A stretch of 37,017 nucleotides of DNA, from the NCBI GenBank assembly GCA_051001135.1, contig JBPCNO010000185.1, positions 1 through 37,017 on the forward strand. The letters run 5' to 3'. The translations under genes were made by a program, and so were the position numbers. This document shows positions 22,184 to 31,717 of the stretch, in pieces; position 1 is the stretch's first letter; every line of letters begins with the position of its first letter. The notes below the pieces were generated by a model. It did not search any database. It was not told where the DNA came from and saw only the letters and a program-made list of their open reading frames with translations. Source of the DNA: CAWHMN01 sp051001135 (lineage in GTDB: Bacteria; Acidobacteriota; Terriglobia; Terriglobales; Acidobacteriaceae).

Positions 22184-23050
22184 TTATTGCTGGGACATCG
22201 GCGGCCGGCCGGTGAGCCGCTCGATGCGCTTGGCGATGGGCGGATGGGTGGAGAAGAGGTTGGCGAAGCTGGCGCGGCTGATCATGGGCGCGACGATGAA
22301 CAGATGCGCGGTGGAAGCGGTGGCCTGCAGCGGCAGGCGCTTGGAGTAGGCATCGAGCTTTTCGAGCGCGCTGGCCAGGGCGTAGGGATTGCCGGTCATG
22401 TGCGCGCCGGTGGCGTCCGCCTCATACTCGCGGGAGCGCGAGACGGCGAGCTGGATGAGCGTAGCGGCGATCGGCGCCAGGATCAGCATGAAGAGCGCAC
22501 CGATGCCGCCGCCCTCGCGGTCGCGGCTATCGCTGCCGCCGCCGTATCCGCCGAAGATCATGGCCCAGCGGCCCATCGACGCGAGGATGGTGATGGCGCC
22601 GGCGAGGGTAGCGGCGATGGAACTGGTGAGGATGTCGCGGTTGCGGACATGGCCCAGTTCGTGCGCCAGCACTCCCTCCAGCTCCTCATCGGTCAGCAGC
22701 CGGAGGATGCCTTCAGTCACGGCAACGGAGGCGTGTTGCGGATTGCGGCCGGTGGCAAAGGCGTTGGGGGAATCGGTCGGAATGACGTAGATCTTGGGCA
22801 TGGGCAGCCCGATGCGCTGGGTCAGGCGCTCGACCACGCTATAGGCGCGCGGGAGCTGCTCGCGAGTGACCGGCTGCGCGTGATACATGGAGAGCGCCAG
22901 CTTGTCGGAGTAGAAGTAGCTGAAGAAGTTCATGCCTGCGGCGATCACAAAGGCGAGGATCATGCCGTTGCGTCCGCCGAAGTGCGCGCCGATGAAGACG
23001 AGGAAGAGCGTCAGAGCGGTGAGAAGTAGCGTGGTCTTGAAGGTATTCAT
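22184..23050 (-). CDS. htpX: HtpX-like membrane zinc metalloprotease
   Basis: The 288-residue M48 protease degrades misfolded inner-membrane proteins. Two N-terminal membrane helices (about 7-23 and 30-47) are followed by the zinc motif HELGH (130-134), with E208 in SREYEAD as the third ligand. Two further hydrophobic segments lie near 144-168 and 184-204. The VIPTDSPNAFATGR segment (89-102) is characteristic of HtpX. A glycine/serine-rich linker (GGYGGGSDSRDREGGG) separates the later helices. The length fits the family. ATG 23050 is the natural start. Confidence 0.93.
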   Translation of the reverse strand: MNTFKTTLLLTALTLFLVFIGAHFGGRNGMILAFVIAAGMNFFSYFYSDKLALSMYHAQPVTREQLPRAYSVVERLTQRIGLPMPKIYVIPTDSPNAFATGRNPQHASVAVTEGILRLLTDEELEGVLAHELGHVRNRDILTSSIAATLAGAITILASMGRWAMIFGGYGGGSDSRDREGGGIGALFMLILAPIAATLIQLAVSRSREYEADATGAHMTGNPYALASALEKLDAYSKRLPLQATASTAHLFIVAPMISRASFANLFSTHPPIAKRIERLTGRPPMSQQ

Positions 23051-23117
23051 AGGGTCGTGCCTGTCCCATCCTGTCCGTCACTATGTTAGACGTACCGGCG
23101 GAAGGTTCGATGCGCAA

Positions 23118-23148
23118 AGCAAAGGGCGGACCCGTGAGGTCCGCCCTT
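23118..23148 (-). terminator. Intrinsic terminator after the first TonB receptor gene
   Basis: On the minus strand AAGGGCGGACC and GGTCCGCCCTT pair around TCACG and are followed by T-rich TGCTTTGC. It lies 20 bp after the receptor stop codon. Confidence 0.85.
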
Positions 23149-23167
23149 GGGCTGAAAAAAGCAGGGG

Positions 23168-26100
23168 TTAGAAGGTGAAGTCGGCCTTGAGCTGAATCAG
23201 GCGAGGTGAAGCGTCGCCGCCCAAGAACGATCCGAGGATCGAGGTCGGCGTGCTCACTGTACTGCTGATGAAGCCCGGAGCTCCCTCCACATCGTTGGAA
23301 GGCTGCGCGAAGTTGGGGTGATTGAAGAGGTTGAAGAACTGCGCGCCGAGCTTCAGGTTCGCCGCCTCCCAGTGCGGGATCTTGATGCCCTTGGTGAGAT
23401 CGAGATCCGTGTCGGTGTAGCCGGAGCCGCGGAACTGGTTGCGACGCTGCTGGCCGAAATCGGTGGCAGCATCGAGGTGAGCCAATCCCAACGACGACCC
23501 ACCCGGCGCGCCCAGCGGGCAAGGATTGTCGACGGCAGAAGCGCCCTGGCAGTTGTGGCTGAAGTTGTTGTCCAGTTGTTGCGCATAGAGTGACCCGTTG
23601 TAGTTCGACGGAGTTCCCGAGTCAGTGACGGTGAAGGGCAGGCCGGTGCTGTGGAAGACCGTACCGCCGACCGTCCAGTTGCCTGTGAGCGCACCGAATC
23701 TGCCGATCTGCGGAACGCTGATCACATAGTTGGCGCTGATGTAGTGGCGGACGTCGTAATCCGCAGGGCCGTAGTTCTGCGAAAGGTTGTAGGGATTTTC
23801 CGGGTTGGTCGGATTGCCGCTGAAGGCATTGAAGCCGCCGTTCGAGATCTCATCGAACGCGTGGCTATAGAGGTAGTTGAACTGCAGGTTAACGATCTTT
23901 TCCCGCCGGGTGACGGTGACGATGCCGCCGTTGTAGTTGGATCCGGCCGAGTTGTTCACGTCGGAGACCGCCGCGAAGGATGGCTGGGGCACCGCGGCCG
24001 GCAGACTCGCGCAGCAGACGCTGCCGGAAGAATAGGCGTTGGCGTTGATGCCGTCGTTGATCACTGGTTCGTGGTAGCCGTGATTGCCGACGTAGGAGAC
24101 GGCGACCACCGTCCTGCGATCAAGCTGCTGTTCGACCGCCAGGTTATAGCTCTCGTACATGGGATAGCTGATGTGGTGGGCGGTAGAGGTAAACGCCGGG
24201 GCATTGAACCCAATGCCTGCTGCGTGCAGGGTGTCGAAGCTGGCTCCGGAGTTATAGCTGGCTACGAAAGCAGCGTTCGATCGCGCCGCCGCCGCCGCAC
24301 CACTGTTGGGAAGCGTCGGATCGATGGCGAACTTCCCGCGGAGATAGAACTGGACGTCCGAAGGAGCGTTGGTCAAGAGACTGCCGGCGATCTGTCCGGG
24401 GAAGGTATCGGCAAACATGCCAAAGCCGGCCCGAACGGTGGTCTTCGAACCGGGGCCGAAGGGCAGATACGCGATCCCGATGCGCGGCTCGTAGGCCAGG
24501 GTCTGGAAGGAGGGGAAGGCCTGGTGCCGGCCGGAGGAGATGAGCTGGTTATACGGCGTCGCCGTGGTGGTGGCGGCCGCCAGCGTCAGGAAGTTGTCGC
24601 TCAGGTTGGCAAAGCAGTTCCTCTGGCAGACCGGGTTCGAGTTGTGCTCGAAGCGCATGCCGTAGGTGACGGTGAGATTGGGACGCATCTTCCACTGGTC
24701 TTCGATGTAGTAGCCCTGACCATATACGGCGACCGGCTGGGTGTTGCTGCTGGGGAAAGACTGCCGGAAGCGGCTCAGGTAGCCCGTGCCGAAGTTGGCC
24801 GCCGTGGTGTAGACCTCCGGGGTCAAGGCGCGCACGGATGGACCGTAGTCGGTGATGTCATCGCGGCGCATGGCGAACCCGACTTTGATGGTGTGATTGC
24901 CGCGGGTCCAGTCCAGGTCGTCGATGAACTGATAGCCAGTGACGTTGCGGCCCTGAGGGAAGGCATATCCCAAACCACCGGGCGAGGTACTGAATGAATT
25001 GACGTTCGTATTGTTGGCGAGCGATCCATCCAGGAAGGAGAAAGTGTACGGAACCAGGGCGTTGGCCGCAGCCTGATTGGGATTGGAGAAGATAGCGCGA
25101 TAGTATGCCGCGGCGAAAATGAACTGGTTGGTCAGATTAGGCGAGAAGCTGTGCGTTTCATTGAGCTGACCCGAATAAGCAGGCTGCGGGCTGGCGACGT
25201 TGAACAGCGGGCTGAGGAAGCTGGTAAAGGTCGGTTGGACGCCCTTATCCATATTGAAGTGACCGAAGAGCCGGTCCTTGTCACTCAACACCTGATCGAT
25301 GCGGCCGGTGAGCAGCCATTCGTGCGCGAAGTTGCTCGAACTGCCGTTGTAGTTCACGACGTTTGGATCGCCGCCTACATCCGGTATCGCGCCGCTTGCG
25401 CCTGGTGCGGTGTTGTAGAGGTTGAAGATCCGCTGATAGAGCGGCACCTCACTGGGAAAGTTCGCGCTGACTGCGGCCAGCGTCGATGCCTGATAGGCGG
25501 GGCTGGGCGCGTAGACCGTGGCGCGGACAGGGATGATGACGCGCAGGCCTTCGGTGTTGACGAAGAAGAAGGTCTTGTCCCTCTTGATCGGTCCGCCGAT
25601 CGCTGCCGCCCACTGGTTGGCGTTATCGAAGGCGCGCGGAGTCTTGGGGATGGAGTGCTTGTTAAACCAGTCGTTGGCGTTCATGAGGCGGCCGTTCCAC
25701 CAGTAGGTGGCGTTGCCGTGGAACTGGTTGCCGCCGGCCCGGCTGATCTCGTTGGTCTGCGCGCCGCCCAAGCCGCCATAGGAGGAGTCATACGCCGGGC
25801 TCAGCACCGTGACGCTGCTGATGTCGTTGTTGCCCAGCAGCAGATTGGTCGCGCCCGAGTTGTTCAGATTCAGATACGGATCGTTCTCATAGGAACCATT
25901 CAGGGTGAAGGTGTTCGACGTAGCGGGCAGGCCGAAGGAAGAGAAGTTACCGTAGCCGCCCTGGGTGTTCATGATGGAGCCGGGCGCGGTCTGCGCGATG
26001 AAGGTCAGATCGTTGCCCGGATTGGGCAGACTCTGCACCTGCTGCAGATCGAACGTGGTGCTGATCGATGCATCCTCGGTGTGCAGCAGCGGTGAGCTCT

Positions 26101-26491
26101 CGGTGACGATCACCTCCTGGGTGTTCGATCCCACCGTGAGCTTCATGCTGGCGGAGGCGACCTGGCCGGCGGAAACGGGAATGTTCGTGCTGGCGGTTCC
26201 AAAGCCTGGCGCCTTGACGGTCAGGTTGTAGGTGTCCGGTTTGAGCAGGGAGATGCGGAAATTTCCGGATTGGTCCGCAGTGACGTTCTTGGTGTCTCCG
26301 GTGGATGCGGCCTTCGAGGTGATCTGCGCGCCGGGAATGGCGGCGCCGGTCGGATCGGTGACGGTCCCGACGATGTCGCCGGAGATCACGGTTTGCGCAG
26401 CGAGCGGGAGTTCGAGGAATGCGAGTGGCGCCGCGACCGGGAGTGCTAGCGCGAGCGCGAATGTTGTCTGGCGAAGCAGGTTGGTACTCAT
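23168..26491 (-). CDS. TonB-dependent receptor with carboxypeptidase-regulatory-like N-domain
   Basis: The 1107-residue outer-membrane protein has a signal peptide ending near residue 33 (LPLAAQ). A carboxypeptidase-regulatory-like beta-sandwich domain follows (about 36-125; GTVTDPTGAAIPGAQI, GNFRISLLKPDTYNL), then a TonB plug (about 130-280; FTLNGSYENDPYLN, YDSSYGGLGGAQTNEISRAG). A long beta-barrel completes it, ending in the aromatic terminus LKADFTF. This architecture is hugely expanded in Acidobacteria and is thought to import oligosaccharides or other large nutrients; the ligand is unknown. ATG 26491 is chosen because the signal peptide starts there. It is divergent from a second receptor of the same class. 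Confidence 0.9.
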   Translation of the reverse strand: MSTNLLRQTTFALALALPVAAPLAFLELPLAAQTVISGDIVGTVTDPTGAAIPGAQITSKAASTGDTKNVTADQSGNFRISLLKPDTYNLTVKAPGFGTASTNIPVSAGQVASASMKLTVGSNTQEVIVTESSPLLHTEDASISTTFDLQQVQSLPNPGNDLTFIAQTAPGSIMNTQGGYGNFSSFGLPATSNTFTLNGSYENDPYLNLNNSGATNLLLGNNDISSVTVLSPAYDSSYGGLGGAQTNEISRAGGNQFHGNATYWWNGRLMNANDWFNKHSIPKTPRAFDNANQWAAAIGGPIKRDKTFFFVNTEGLRVIIPVRATVYAPSPAYQASTLAAVSANFPSEVPLYQRIFNLYNTAPGASGAIPDVGGDPNVVNYNGSSSNFAHEWLLTGRIDQVLSDKDRLFGHFNMDKGVQPTFTSFLSPLFNVASPQPAYSGQLNETHSFSPNLTNQFIFAAAYYRAIFSNPNQAAANALVPYTFSFLDGSLANNTNVNSFSTSPGGLGYAFPQGRNVTGYQFIDDLDWTRGNHTIKVGFAMRRDDITDYGPSVRALTPEVYTTAANFGTGYLSRFRQSFPSSNTQPVAVYGQGYYIEDQWKMRPNLTVTYGMRFEHNSNPVCQRNCFANLSDNFLTLAAATTTATPYNQLISSGRHQAFPSFQTLAYEPRIGIAYLPFGPGSKTTVRAGFGMFADTFPGQIAGSLLTNAPSDVQFYLRGKFAIDPTLPNSGAAAAARSNAAFVASYNSGASFDTLHAAGIGFNAPAFTSTAHHISYPMYESYNLAVEQQLDRRTVVAVSYVGNHGYHEPVINDGINANAYSSGSVCCASLPAAVPQPSFAAVSDVNNSAGSNYNGGIVTVTRREKIVNLQFNYLYSHAFDEISNGGFNAFSGNPTNPENPYNLSQNYGPADYDVRHYISANYVISVPQIGRFGALTGNWTVGGTVFHSTGLPFTVTDSGTPSNYNGSLYAQQLDNNFSHNCQGASAVDNPCPLGAPGGSSLGLAHLDAATDFGQQRRNQFRGSGYTDTDLDLTKGIKIPHWEAANLKLGAQFFNLFNHPNFAQPSNDVEGAPGFISSTVSTPTSILGSFLGGDASPRLIQLKADFTF

Positions 26492-26734
26492 AGTGGCATG
26501 CGTGACTGCACGTGTGGGGCCAAAGCGTTTCGGCGTGCCGTGACTGCAACTCGATGGCAAGTAACTCATTTGATATCAACTTAAATTACCTGTGAGTACG
26601 AACATCTTTGGGGCCCACTACAGCTTTCCATAGAAAATCTATTGCCTCTTGAAGGCCGGCGGATCGGTGTTATTGCGGATCGTCCTTAAATGCAACAAAA
26701 GTGGTATGGAACCCCGATTGCATCCAGCTTAGCC
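26492..26734. promoter_or_regulatory. Shared upstream region of two divergent TonB receptor genes
   Basis: This 243-bp AT-richer region separates the two receptor genes. It contains a perfect palindrome TTGATATCAA at 26570-26579, followed by AACTTAAATTACC. It probably holds both promoters. No riboswitch was recognised. If the upper receptor starts at ATG 26690 instead of 26735 the region is shorter. Confidence 0.5.
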
Positions 26735-29700
26735 ATGAAGACGCGCAAACCGTTCAAGTTTCTCCATCAGAGCCTCGGAAGTCCGCTCATGGTGGCGTTG
26801 TCCATCCTCCCGGTCGCAGGCGTGATCAGCCTTGTGCCGGCCATGGGGCAGACCACCTCGCTCAGCGGAGCGATCCAGGGCTCGATTACCGATCCGGGCG
26901 GTGCGGTCGTTCCCGGTGCAACCATCACCATCACGAACACCGGCACCAAGGCCTCCCGCATCTTCAAGACCGACAACGCCGGCTTTTATACCTCCGGCCC
27001 GCTCATCCCCGGCGATTACATGGTCAGGGTCACCGCTCCCGGTTTCAGGGACGTAAGCGCGACCACCATTGTGCAGATTGGCACCACCACCAGCGGCAAC
27101 TACAAGCTGGCTCTCGGCGAGGCGACGCAGACGGTCGAAGTGAACTCCGGAGAGGTCCAGGTCGCGACCGAGCAATCGAACGTGCAGAACGTCATCACCC
27201 AGCAGCAGATTCAGACGCTGCCCATCAACGGCCGCAACTTCCTCGATCTGGCCCAGCTTGAGCCGGGCGTGCAGCTCCAGAGCGGCGGCGACTTCGATCC
27301 CACCAAGGCCGGCTACTCCGGCCTGTCGTTCAGCGGCACCTCCGGCCGCACCACCCGCATTCTGCTGGATGGCCAGGACATCACGGATGAAACCGTCGGC
27401 ACCACCATCTTCAACGTGGCCGAGGGGGCTATCGGCCAGTTCCAGATCGTGCGCTCCACCGCCGATGTAGGCAACGATCTGGGGAGCACCGGTCAGGTCA
27501 TCGTCAGCTCCGGCTCCGGCACCAACAGCTTCCACGGAAATCTCTTCTACAACTTCCAGGACTACCGCGCCGGCTTCGCTTCCGCCAATGGCAGCGTCTC
27601 GCCCTTCCAGCGTAACCAGTTCGGTGGCTCGGTGGGCGGCCCCGTCATCAAGGACAAACTGTTCTTCTTCGCCAACTCCGAGCGCATCAAGCAGGACGCC
27701 TCAACCGCCTCGCTGGTGACATCGCTCTTCCCGAGCGTTCTCGCCGCCGCTCCACAGATCCCGTCGCCCTTCCGCGACACCTACTCCACCGCCCGCCTGG
27801 ACTATAGCGGACCGTGGAACGTCCACTACTTTGCTCGCATCAACTATGAAGCCAACGCGGCCGTCACCAATGGCGGTAACGGCTATTGGAACTACGCCAA
27901 CCGGGACAACACACCCGGTATCGCGGGCGGGGCGGATTTCGTCACCGGCAAGTTCACCCACAGCTTCCGCGGCAGCTATGAAAAGTTCCACAATCTGATC
28001 GTGGACAGCAGTGGAAGCTCCGGTTACGATCCTCTCGGCAGTTTCTCCTTTTATCTCGCAGCGGCCAACCTCTATAGCGGGCCGAATGCCAATGCGCCGC
28101 AGCAGACCTATCAATCCGACAAGCAGTTCCGCTACGACGGAAGCTGGACCAAGGGAGCTCACAACATCCGCTTCGGCGGCAGCGTGAACCGCATCCTGGG
28201 CGGCGGCTTTGCCTCCTTCTTCGGGGCTGGACCGCGCGCCCGACTCTCCTCCACCTCGCTGGTCGCGGGTCTCGATCCCTCCAATCCGCTCAACTATCAT
28301 CCGACCACCATTATCCTCGGCAACGGTCTTGGCTACTTTACGAATCAGGCTGAGTTCGGTGCGCCGGCGGGAGGCCAGGGCGACTGGCGGTCGGGCGCAT
28401 ACATCGCGGACTCGTGGAAGGTCCGGCCCAACTTCACGCTGAATTACGGAGTGCGCTACCAGCGCGATACTGGCCGGAGCGACGCCGATCTTGCTCCGAT
28501 TCCCTGCTCGCAGATCGATCCCACCTTCACCGCGCCGTGCACCGGCAATTCTTCCATTCTCGACCAGTTTGGCGCCGGCCTGGGTAATCGCGTTGTCCAG
28601 CCCAACTTCAGCTTCGGACCGCAGCTTGGCTTCGCCTATAGCCCCGGTTCGAACGGCAAGACTGTGATCCGCGCCTCCATCGGGCGGTTCTTCGAGAACT
28701 CTGTCTTCAATAACGTGTTGTTCGATCGGCCCGCCAAGCTGGCGAGCGGCCTGTTTAACAACTACAACCCAATATGCGGCGGCGTAAACACCTTCAATAT
28801 CCCGGGCCAGGGCTCCGTTAACAGTATCAACGGCGTCCCCATCTCTACGCTCTGTGCCCAACCGATCGGTACCTCCTATAAATCCTTCCTCGCCCTCGAA
28901 TCGCAATTCGCATCAGCCAGCAAGGCCGCGGGCGCGGCCGCGAACGCCAGCTATGTGGGCAATACTCTCTCTGTCGGCCCCGGTGGATTCACCGCGTTCT
29001 CTCCCAATTACAAAACACCCACCTCGACCCAGATCAACTTCGGCGTGCAGCAGGAGTTGTTCAAGGGGAGTGTCCTGAGCGTGGACTACGTACACTCCGC
29101 CACCATCCACATTGGCCAGGTGCTGGATGCCAACCATGTGGGCGATGCTCGCTTCTTCGACCCTGCTGCGGCGCAGGCCGCGGTGGCGGCTACATTGGCT
29201 CCGACCAAAGCTAACCCGGCTGGCTATGCCAACGTGGACGCTGCCATCGCCGCCGGACTTACGATCGCCGACTTTGCCGGCAACGGTCTCGACTCTGGCA
29301 ATAACGTGAACGGCGGTTACTCTCCGCAGTTTGCCTTCGGACCGGGCTCGCCCAACACGGCGGCGTTTCCTGGTCAGAATCCCGCGATGGGCCAAGGGCT
29401 CTTCCAGTTTCCCGCAGGCCGCGCTGGGTATGACGCCCTGCAGGCGAACTTCCGTCAGCAGGTGGCCCACCCGGTACGAGGCATTGTCTCCTCTAACCTG
29501 GAGATCTCCTACGCGTACTCGAAGTTCGTGACCACCGGCGGTCCCAACTCAACCGGTAATAACTCCGACGTCTTCTTCAATTCGCAATCCTATGATTACA
29601 ACAATCCGACCCGCTTCTCGGGATTTGGAGGGTTGGATCACCGGCATAACTTCTCGTTCGGCGGTTCCGCGACCATCGTGCATGGCCCGCAGGTCGCGCT

Positions 29701-30337
29701 CATTGGACACTTGACCTCGGCCGCTCCAACCGACCTGACTCTGGATACCACCAGTGGGGCTCCCGGTCTGATCTACCAGACCGACTGGATGGGCGACGGT
29801 ACGGTGGCTAACAACCTGGTTCAGGGAACAAACCCCGGCGCCTATATGCGTGGTGTTAAGGGCAACAACCTGAACAAGCTGATCAACAACTACAACGCTC
29901 GTTACGCCAACACCCCGACACCTGCGGGACAGCAACTCATCAGTAATGGCATCTTCACCCAGGCCCAGCTTCAGGCGCTCCAGGGAGTCCAACAACCAAT
30001 CCAGCAGGCACCGTCGACCGCCTACCAGAACCCGATGTTCCGGCAGGTGGACGCTAGTGTCCTCTATCCCATCAAGCTTCCGTTCCTGGGTGAGGCCACA
30101 CGGCTCGAGCCCGGAGTCGCGGTCTACAATGTCGCCAACTTCGGCAACTACACCATCCCGAGTGGTTTCGGCAACCTCATCAATACCACCAACTATGCCC
30201 AGGGCGAGGATCGCAACTTTGTCAATGGCATGAACAGCTTCGATGTCAAAAACTCTAACCGTCAGACGCGTCTTGCCGGCACGTACTCTGCCGGTACTCC
30301 GCGCTCTATCGAGTACCAGTTGAAGTTCGTGTTCTAG
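26735..30337 (+). CDS. TonB-dependent receptor with carboxypeptidase-regulatory-like N-domain
   Basis: The 1200-residue outer-membrane receptor starts with a signal peptide (about 1-39, ending PAMGQ). A carboxypeptidase-regulatory-like domain spans about 42-130 (GSITDPGGAVVPGATITI, GFYTSGPLIPGDY). A plug follows with INGRNFLDLAQLEPGV, ILLDGQDITDE and SGSGTNSFHGNLFY, then a long barrel ending in the aromatic terminus YQLKFVF. The INGRNF and GxNxFHG motifs are typical of Acidobacterial receptors of this kind. An in-frame ATG at 26690 would add 15 residues; neither start has a clear ribosome-binding site. The gene ends at a double hairpin. The ligand is unknown. Confidence 0.9.
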   Translation: MKTRKPFKFLHQSLGSPLMVALSILPVAGVISLVPAMGQTTSLSGAIQGSITDPGGAVVPGATITITNTGTKASRIFKTDNAGFYTSGPLIPGDYMVRVTAPGFRDVSATTIVQIGTTTSGNYKLALGEATQTVEVNSGEVQVATEQSNVQNVITQQQIQTLPINGRNFLDLAQLEPGVQLQSGGDFDPTKAGYSGLSFSGTSGRTTRILLDGQDITDETVGTTIFNVAEGAIGQFQIVRSTADVGNDLGSTGQVIVSSGSGTNSFHGNLFYNFQDYRAGFASANGSVSPFQRNQFGGSVGGPVIKDKLFFFANSERIKQDASTASLVTSLFPSVLAAAPQIPSPFRDTYSTARLDYSGPWNVHYFARINYEANAAVTNGGNGYWNYANRDNTPGIAGGADFVTGKFTHSFRGSYEKFHNLIVDSSGSSGYDPLGSFSFYLAAANLYSGPNANAPQQTYQSDKQFRYDGSWTKGAHNIRFGGSVNRILGGGFASFFGAGPRARLSSTSLVAGLDPSNPLNYHPTTIILGNGLGYFTNQAEFGAPAGGQGDWRSGAYIADSWKVRPNFTLNYGVRYQRDTGRSDADLAPIPCSQIDPTFTAPCTGNSSILDQFGAGLGNRVVQPNFSFGPQLGFAYSPGSNGKTVIRASIGRFFENSVFNNVLFDRPAKLASGLFNNYNPICGGVNTFNIPGQGSVNSINGVPISTLCAQPIGTSYKSFLALESQFASASKAAGAAANASYVGNTLSVGPGGFTAFSPNYKTPTSTQINFGVQQELFKGSVLSVDYVHSATIHIGQVLDANHVGDARFFDPAAAQAAVAATLAPTKANPAGYANVDAAIAAGLTIADFAGNGLDSGNNVNGGYSPQFAFGPGSPNTAAFPGQNPAMGQGLFQFPAGRAGYDALQANFRQQVAHPVRGIVSSNLEISYAYSKFVTTGGPNSTGNNSDVFFNSQSYDYNNPTRFSGFGGLDHRHNFSFGGSATIVHGPQVALIGHLTSAAPTDLTLDTTSGAPGLIYQTDWMGDGTVANNLVQGTNPGAYMRGVKGNNLNKLINNYNARYANTPTPAGQQLISNGIFTQAQLQALQGVQQPIQQAPSTAYQNPMFRQVDASVLYPIKLPFLGEATRLEPGVAVYNVANFGNYTIPSGFGNLINTTNYAQGEDRNFVNGMNSFDVKNSNRQTRLAGTYSAGTPRSIEYQLKFVF

Positions 30338-30339
30338 CT

Positions 30340-30361
30340 TTCTCGACTACTTAGTCGAGAA
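30340..30361 (+). repeat. Perfect inverted repeat just after the receptor stop
   Basis: TTCTCGACTA and TAGTCGAGAA form a 10-bp perfect stem with a CT loop, starting three bases after the stop codon and five bases before the terminator hairpin. Confidence 0.8.
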
Positions 30362-30365
30362 TTCT

Positions 30366-30404
30366 CGAGCCCCATCATCACCATGATGGGGCTCGTTTTT
30401 GTTT
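30366..30404 (+). terminator. Strong intrinsic terminator after the second TonB receptor gene
   Basis: CGAGCCCCATCAT (30366-30378) pairs perfectly with ATGATGGGGCTCG (30383-30395) around CACC, followed by TTTTTGTTT. The remaining sequence to 30599 shows no gene. Confidence 0.95.
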
Positions 30405-30599
30405 GGGTTCGCTTCAAGATTGCCGCAAGCGAAATGCAGAAGCAGATCCTTCGACTGCATCACTTGAACGCATCACTCCGGACAGGAGAAATTCAGCATC
30501 GACTGCGTTCAGGTGGCAGCCCTTACCCTGCCACGATTTTCGCCCGCTCCACATCCGCTTGGAGACCTTCAAGTTCACCCGCGAGGAACGGCAAGTGAT

Positions 30600-31529
30600 C
30601 TATCGCGAAAAATACCCGGTCCGCGCGCGAATGGTGAGTCCGGGTTGTTTCGCCTTGATGGTGATCTTGCGAAATGTATTGTCTTTCAGCGGGTTCGCCG
30701 GATAGTAAGCCAGCTCGTAGGAAGACCGCAGTTCATCCCCGATCTGCTGAAAGTAGTTATGAGGATCGGTCGTGCTCGCGTCGATATGCATGCTGCCCGT
30801 CTCCGCCGCGATCCGGTCCATTACGCTGATTCCATATTTATTCCGTGCGGTCAGGCGTCCATGCTCCTTCTCCGTATAACGGATGGTGTACACCTGCACG
30901 TTCGCCCGCTGAGCCGCCTCAATGGTATCCATCATGTTGTGCGAGCTGGAATTGTCCTCGCCGTCGCTGAATACCAGCAGCGCTCGCCTGCCTGTGGCCC
31001 CGGCCAGCTTCTCGGTCACCGGATAGTAGATTGAGTCATAAAACGCCGTCCCCAGATCGCGCTCCTCCTTCGGCCCCAGTTCGGAGAAGCGATCCCCACC
31101 ATGATGTTGAAACTCTTTCAGGCGCTCCAACACTTCGTTGGCAGAGTTCGAGTCATCGCTCACCAGTCGGAGGTGATTGCCGAAGCACACGAGAAACACT
31201 CTGTCTTCAGGCCGTAGAACACTCTTCAGAAAGACTTCCAGATCGTGCTGATGCTGCTTCGTGAAGTGGTCCTGACTTCCGCTTACATCCACCACCAGAC
31301 CCAGCGTCAGCGGCACATCCAGCGCCTGCGAAAAAAAAGCGATTCTCTGCGGCGCCCCATCTTCAAACACCTGCACATCGCTCTGCGTAAGCCCGCTGAC
31401 CAGAGCACCCCGTGCGTCCCGCGCCGTGAAGGCGACATTTACCAGATTCACATTCACCCGAATAGGATCTTGTCCGAAGAGGTTACCGCACATCATCGCC
31501 AGCAACAGGGGCAAAGCAAATCGAAGCAT
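30600..31529 (-). CDS. Secreted VWFA-related domain protein (Acidobacterial type)
   Basis: The 309-residue product has a short signal peptide (MLRFALPLLLAMMCGNLFGQ) and a VWA domain. The metal-ion-dependent adhesion site reads DVSGS (81-85), with later acidic residues in LVFSDGEDN. The N-terminal VNLVNVAFTARDARGALVSGL region and the FxxFEDGxPQ-like VQVFEDGAPQRIAFFS match the VWFA-related proteins that are abundant in Acidobacteria; their role is undetermined. ATG 31529 is preferred because GGAGAAG lies at good spacing; ATG 31541 would add four residues. No lipobox is present before the lone cysteine, since it is preceded by Met-Met. It lies downstream of the cytochrome assembly cluster, separated by 188 bp. 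Confidence 0.87.
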   Translation of the reverse strand: MLRFALPLLLAMMCGNLFGQDPIRVNVNLVNVAFTARDARGALVSGLTQSDVQVFEDGAPQRIAFFSQALDVPLTLGLVVDVSGSQDHFTKQHQHDLEVFLKSVLRPEDRVFLVCFGNHLRLVSDDSNSANEVLERLKEFQHHGGDRFSELGPKEERDLGTAFYDSIYYPVTEKLAGATGRRALLVFSDGEDNSSSHNMMDTIEAAQRANVQVYTIRYTEKEHGRLTARNKYGISVMDRIAAETGSMHIDASTTDPHNYFQQIGDELRSSYELAYYPANPLKDNTFRKITIKAKQPGLTIRARTGYFSR

Positions 31530-31717
31530 CGTCTTCTCCATGCCAGAGGATGGAAGGCGATACGCTGGGCGCACGGAGATCGTTCCCCGGAAGCGCCGTA
31601 CGACCCATGGACTGGGGGAGAAGTCGCCCGTTTTCACCGATCGGAATTTCACCGATCTTAAGAAGAACAGTTTCGCAAAAGGAAGCATGAGTGGTCCGAC
31701 GCTTCCAGTGCGGCGGT

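Noticed and set aside
21380..23029. 549-codon plus-strand frame spanning three minus-strand genes
   Set aside because: It crosses gene boundaries of YchF-like, DUF4149-like and HtpX genes and consists mainly of charged residues and His/Arg/Gly, typical of antisense frames.
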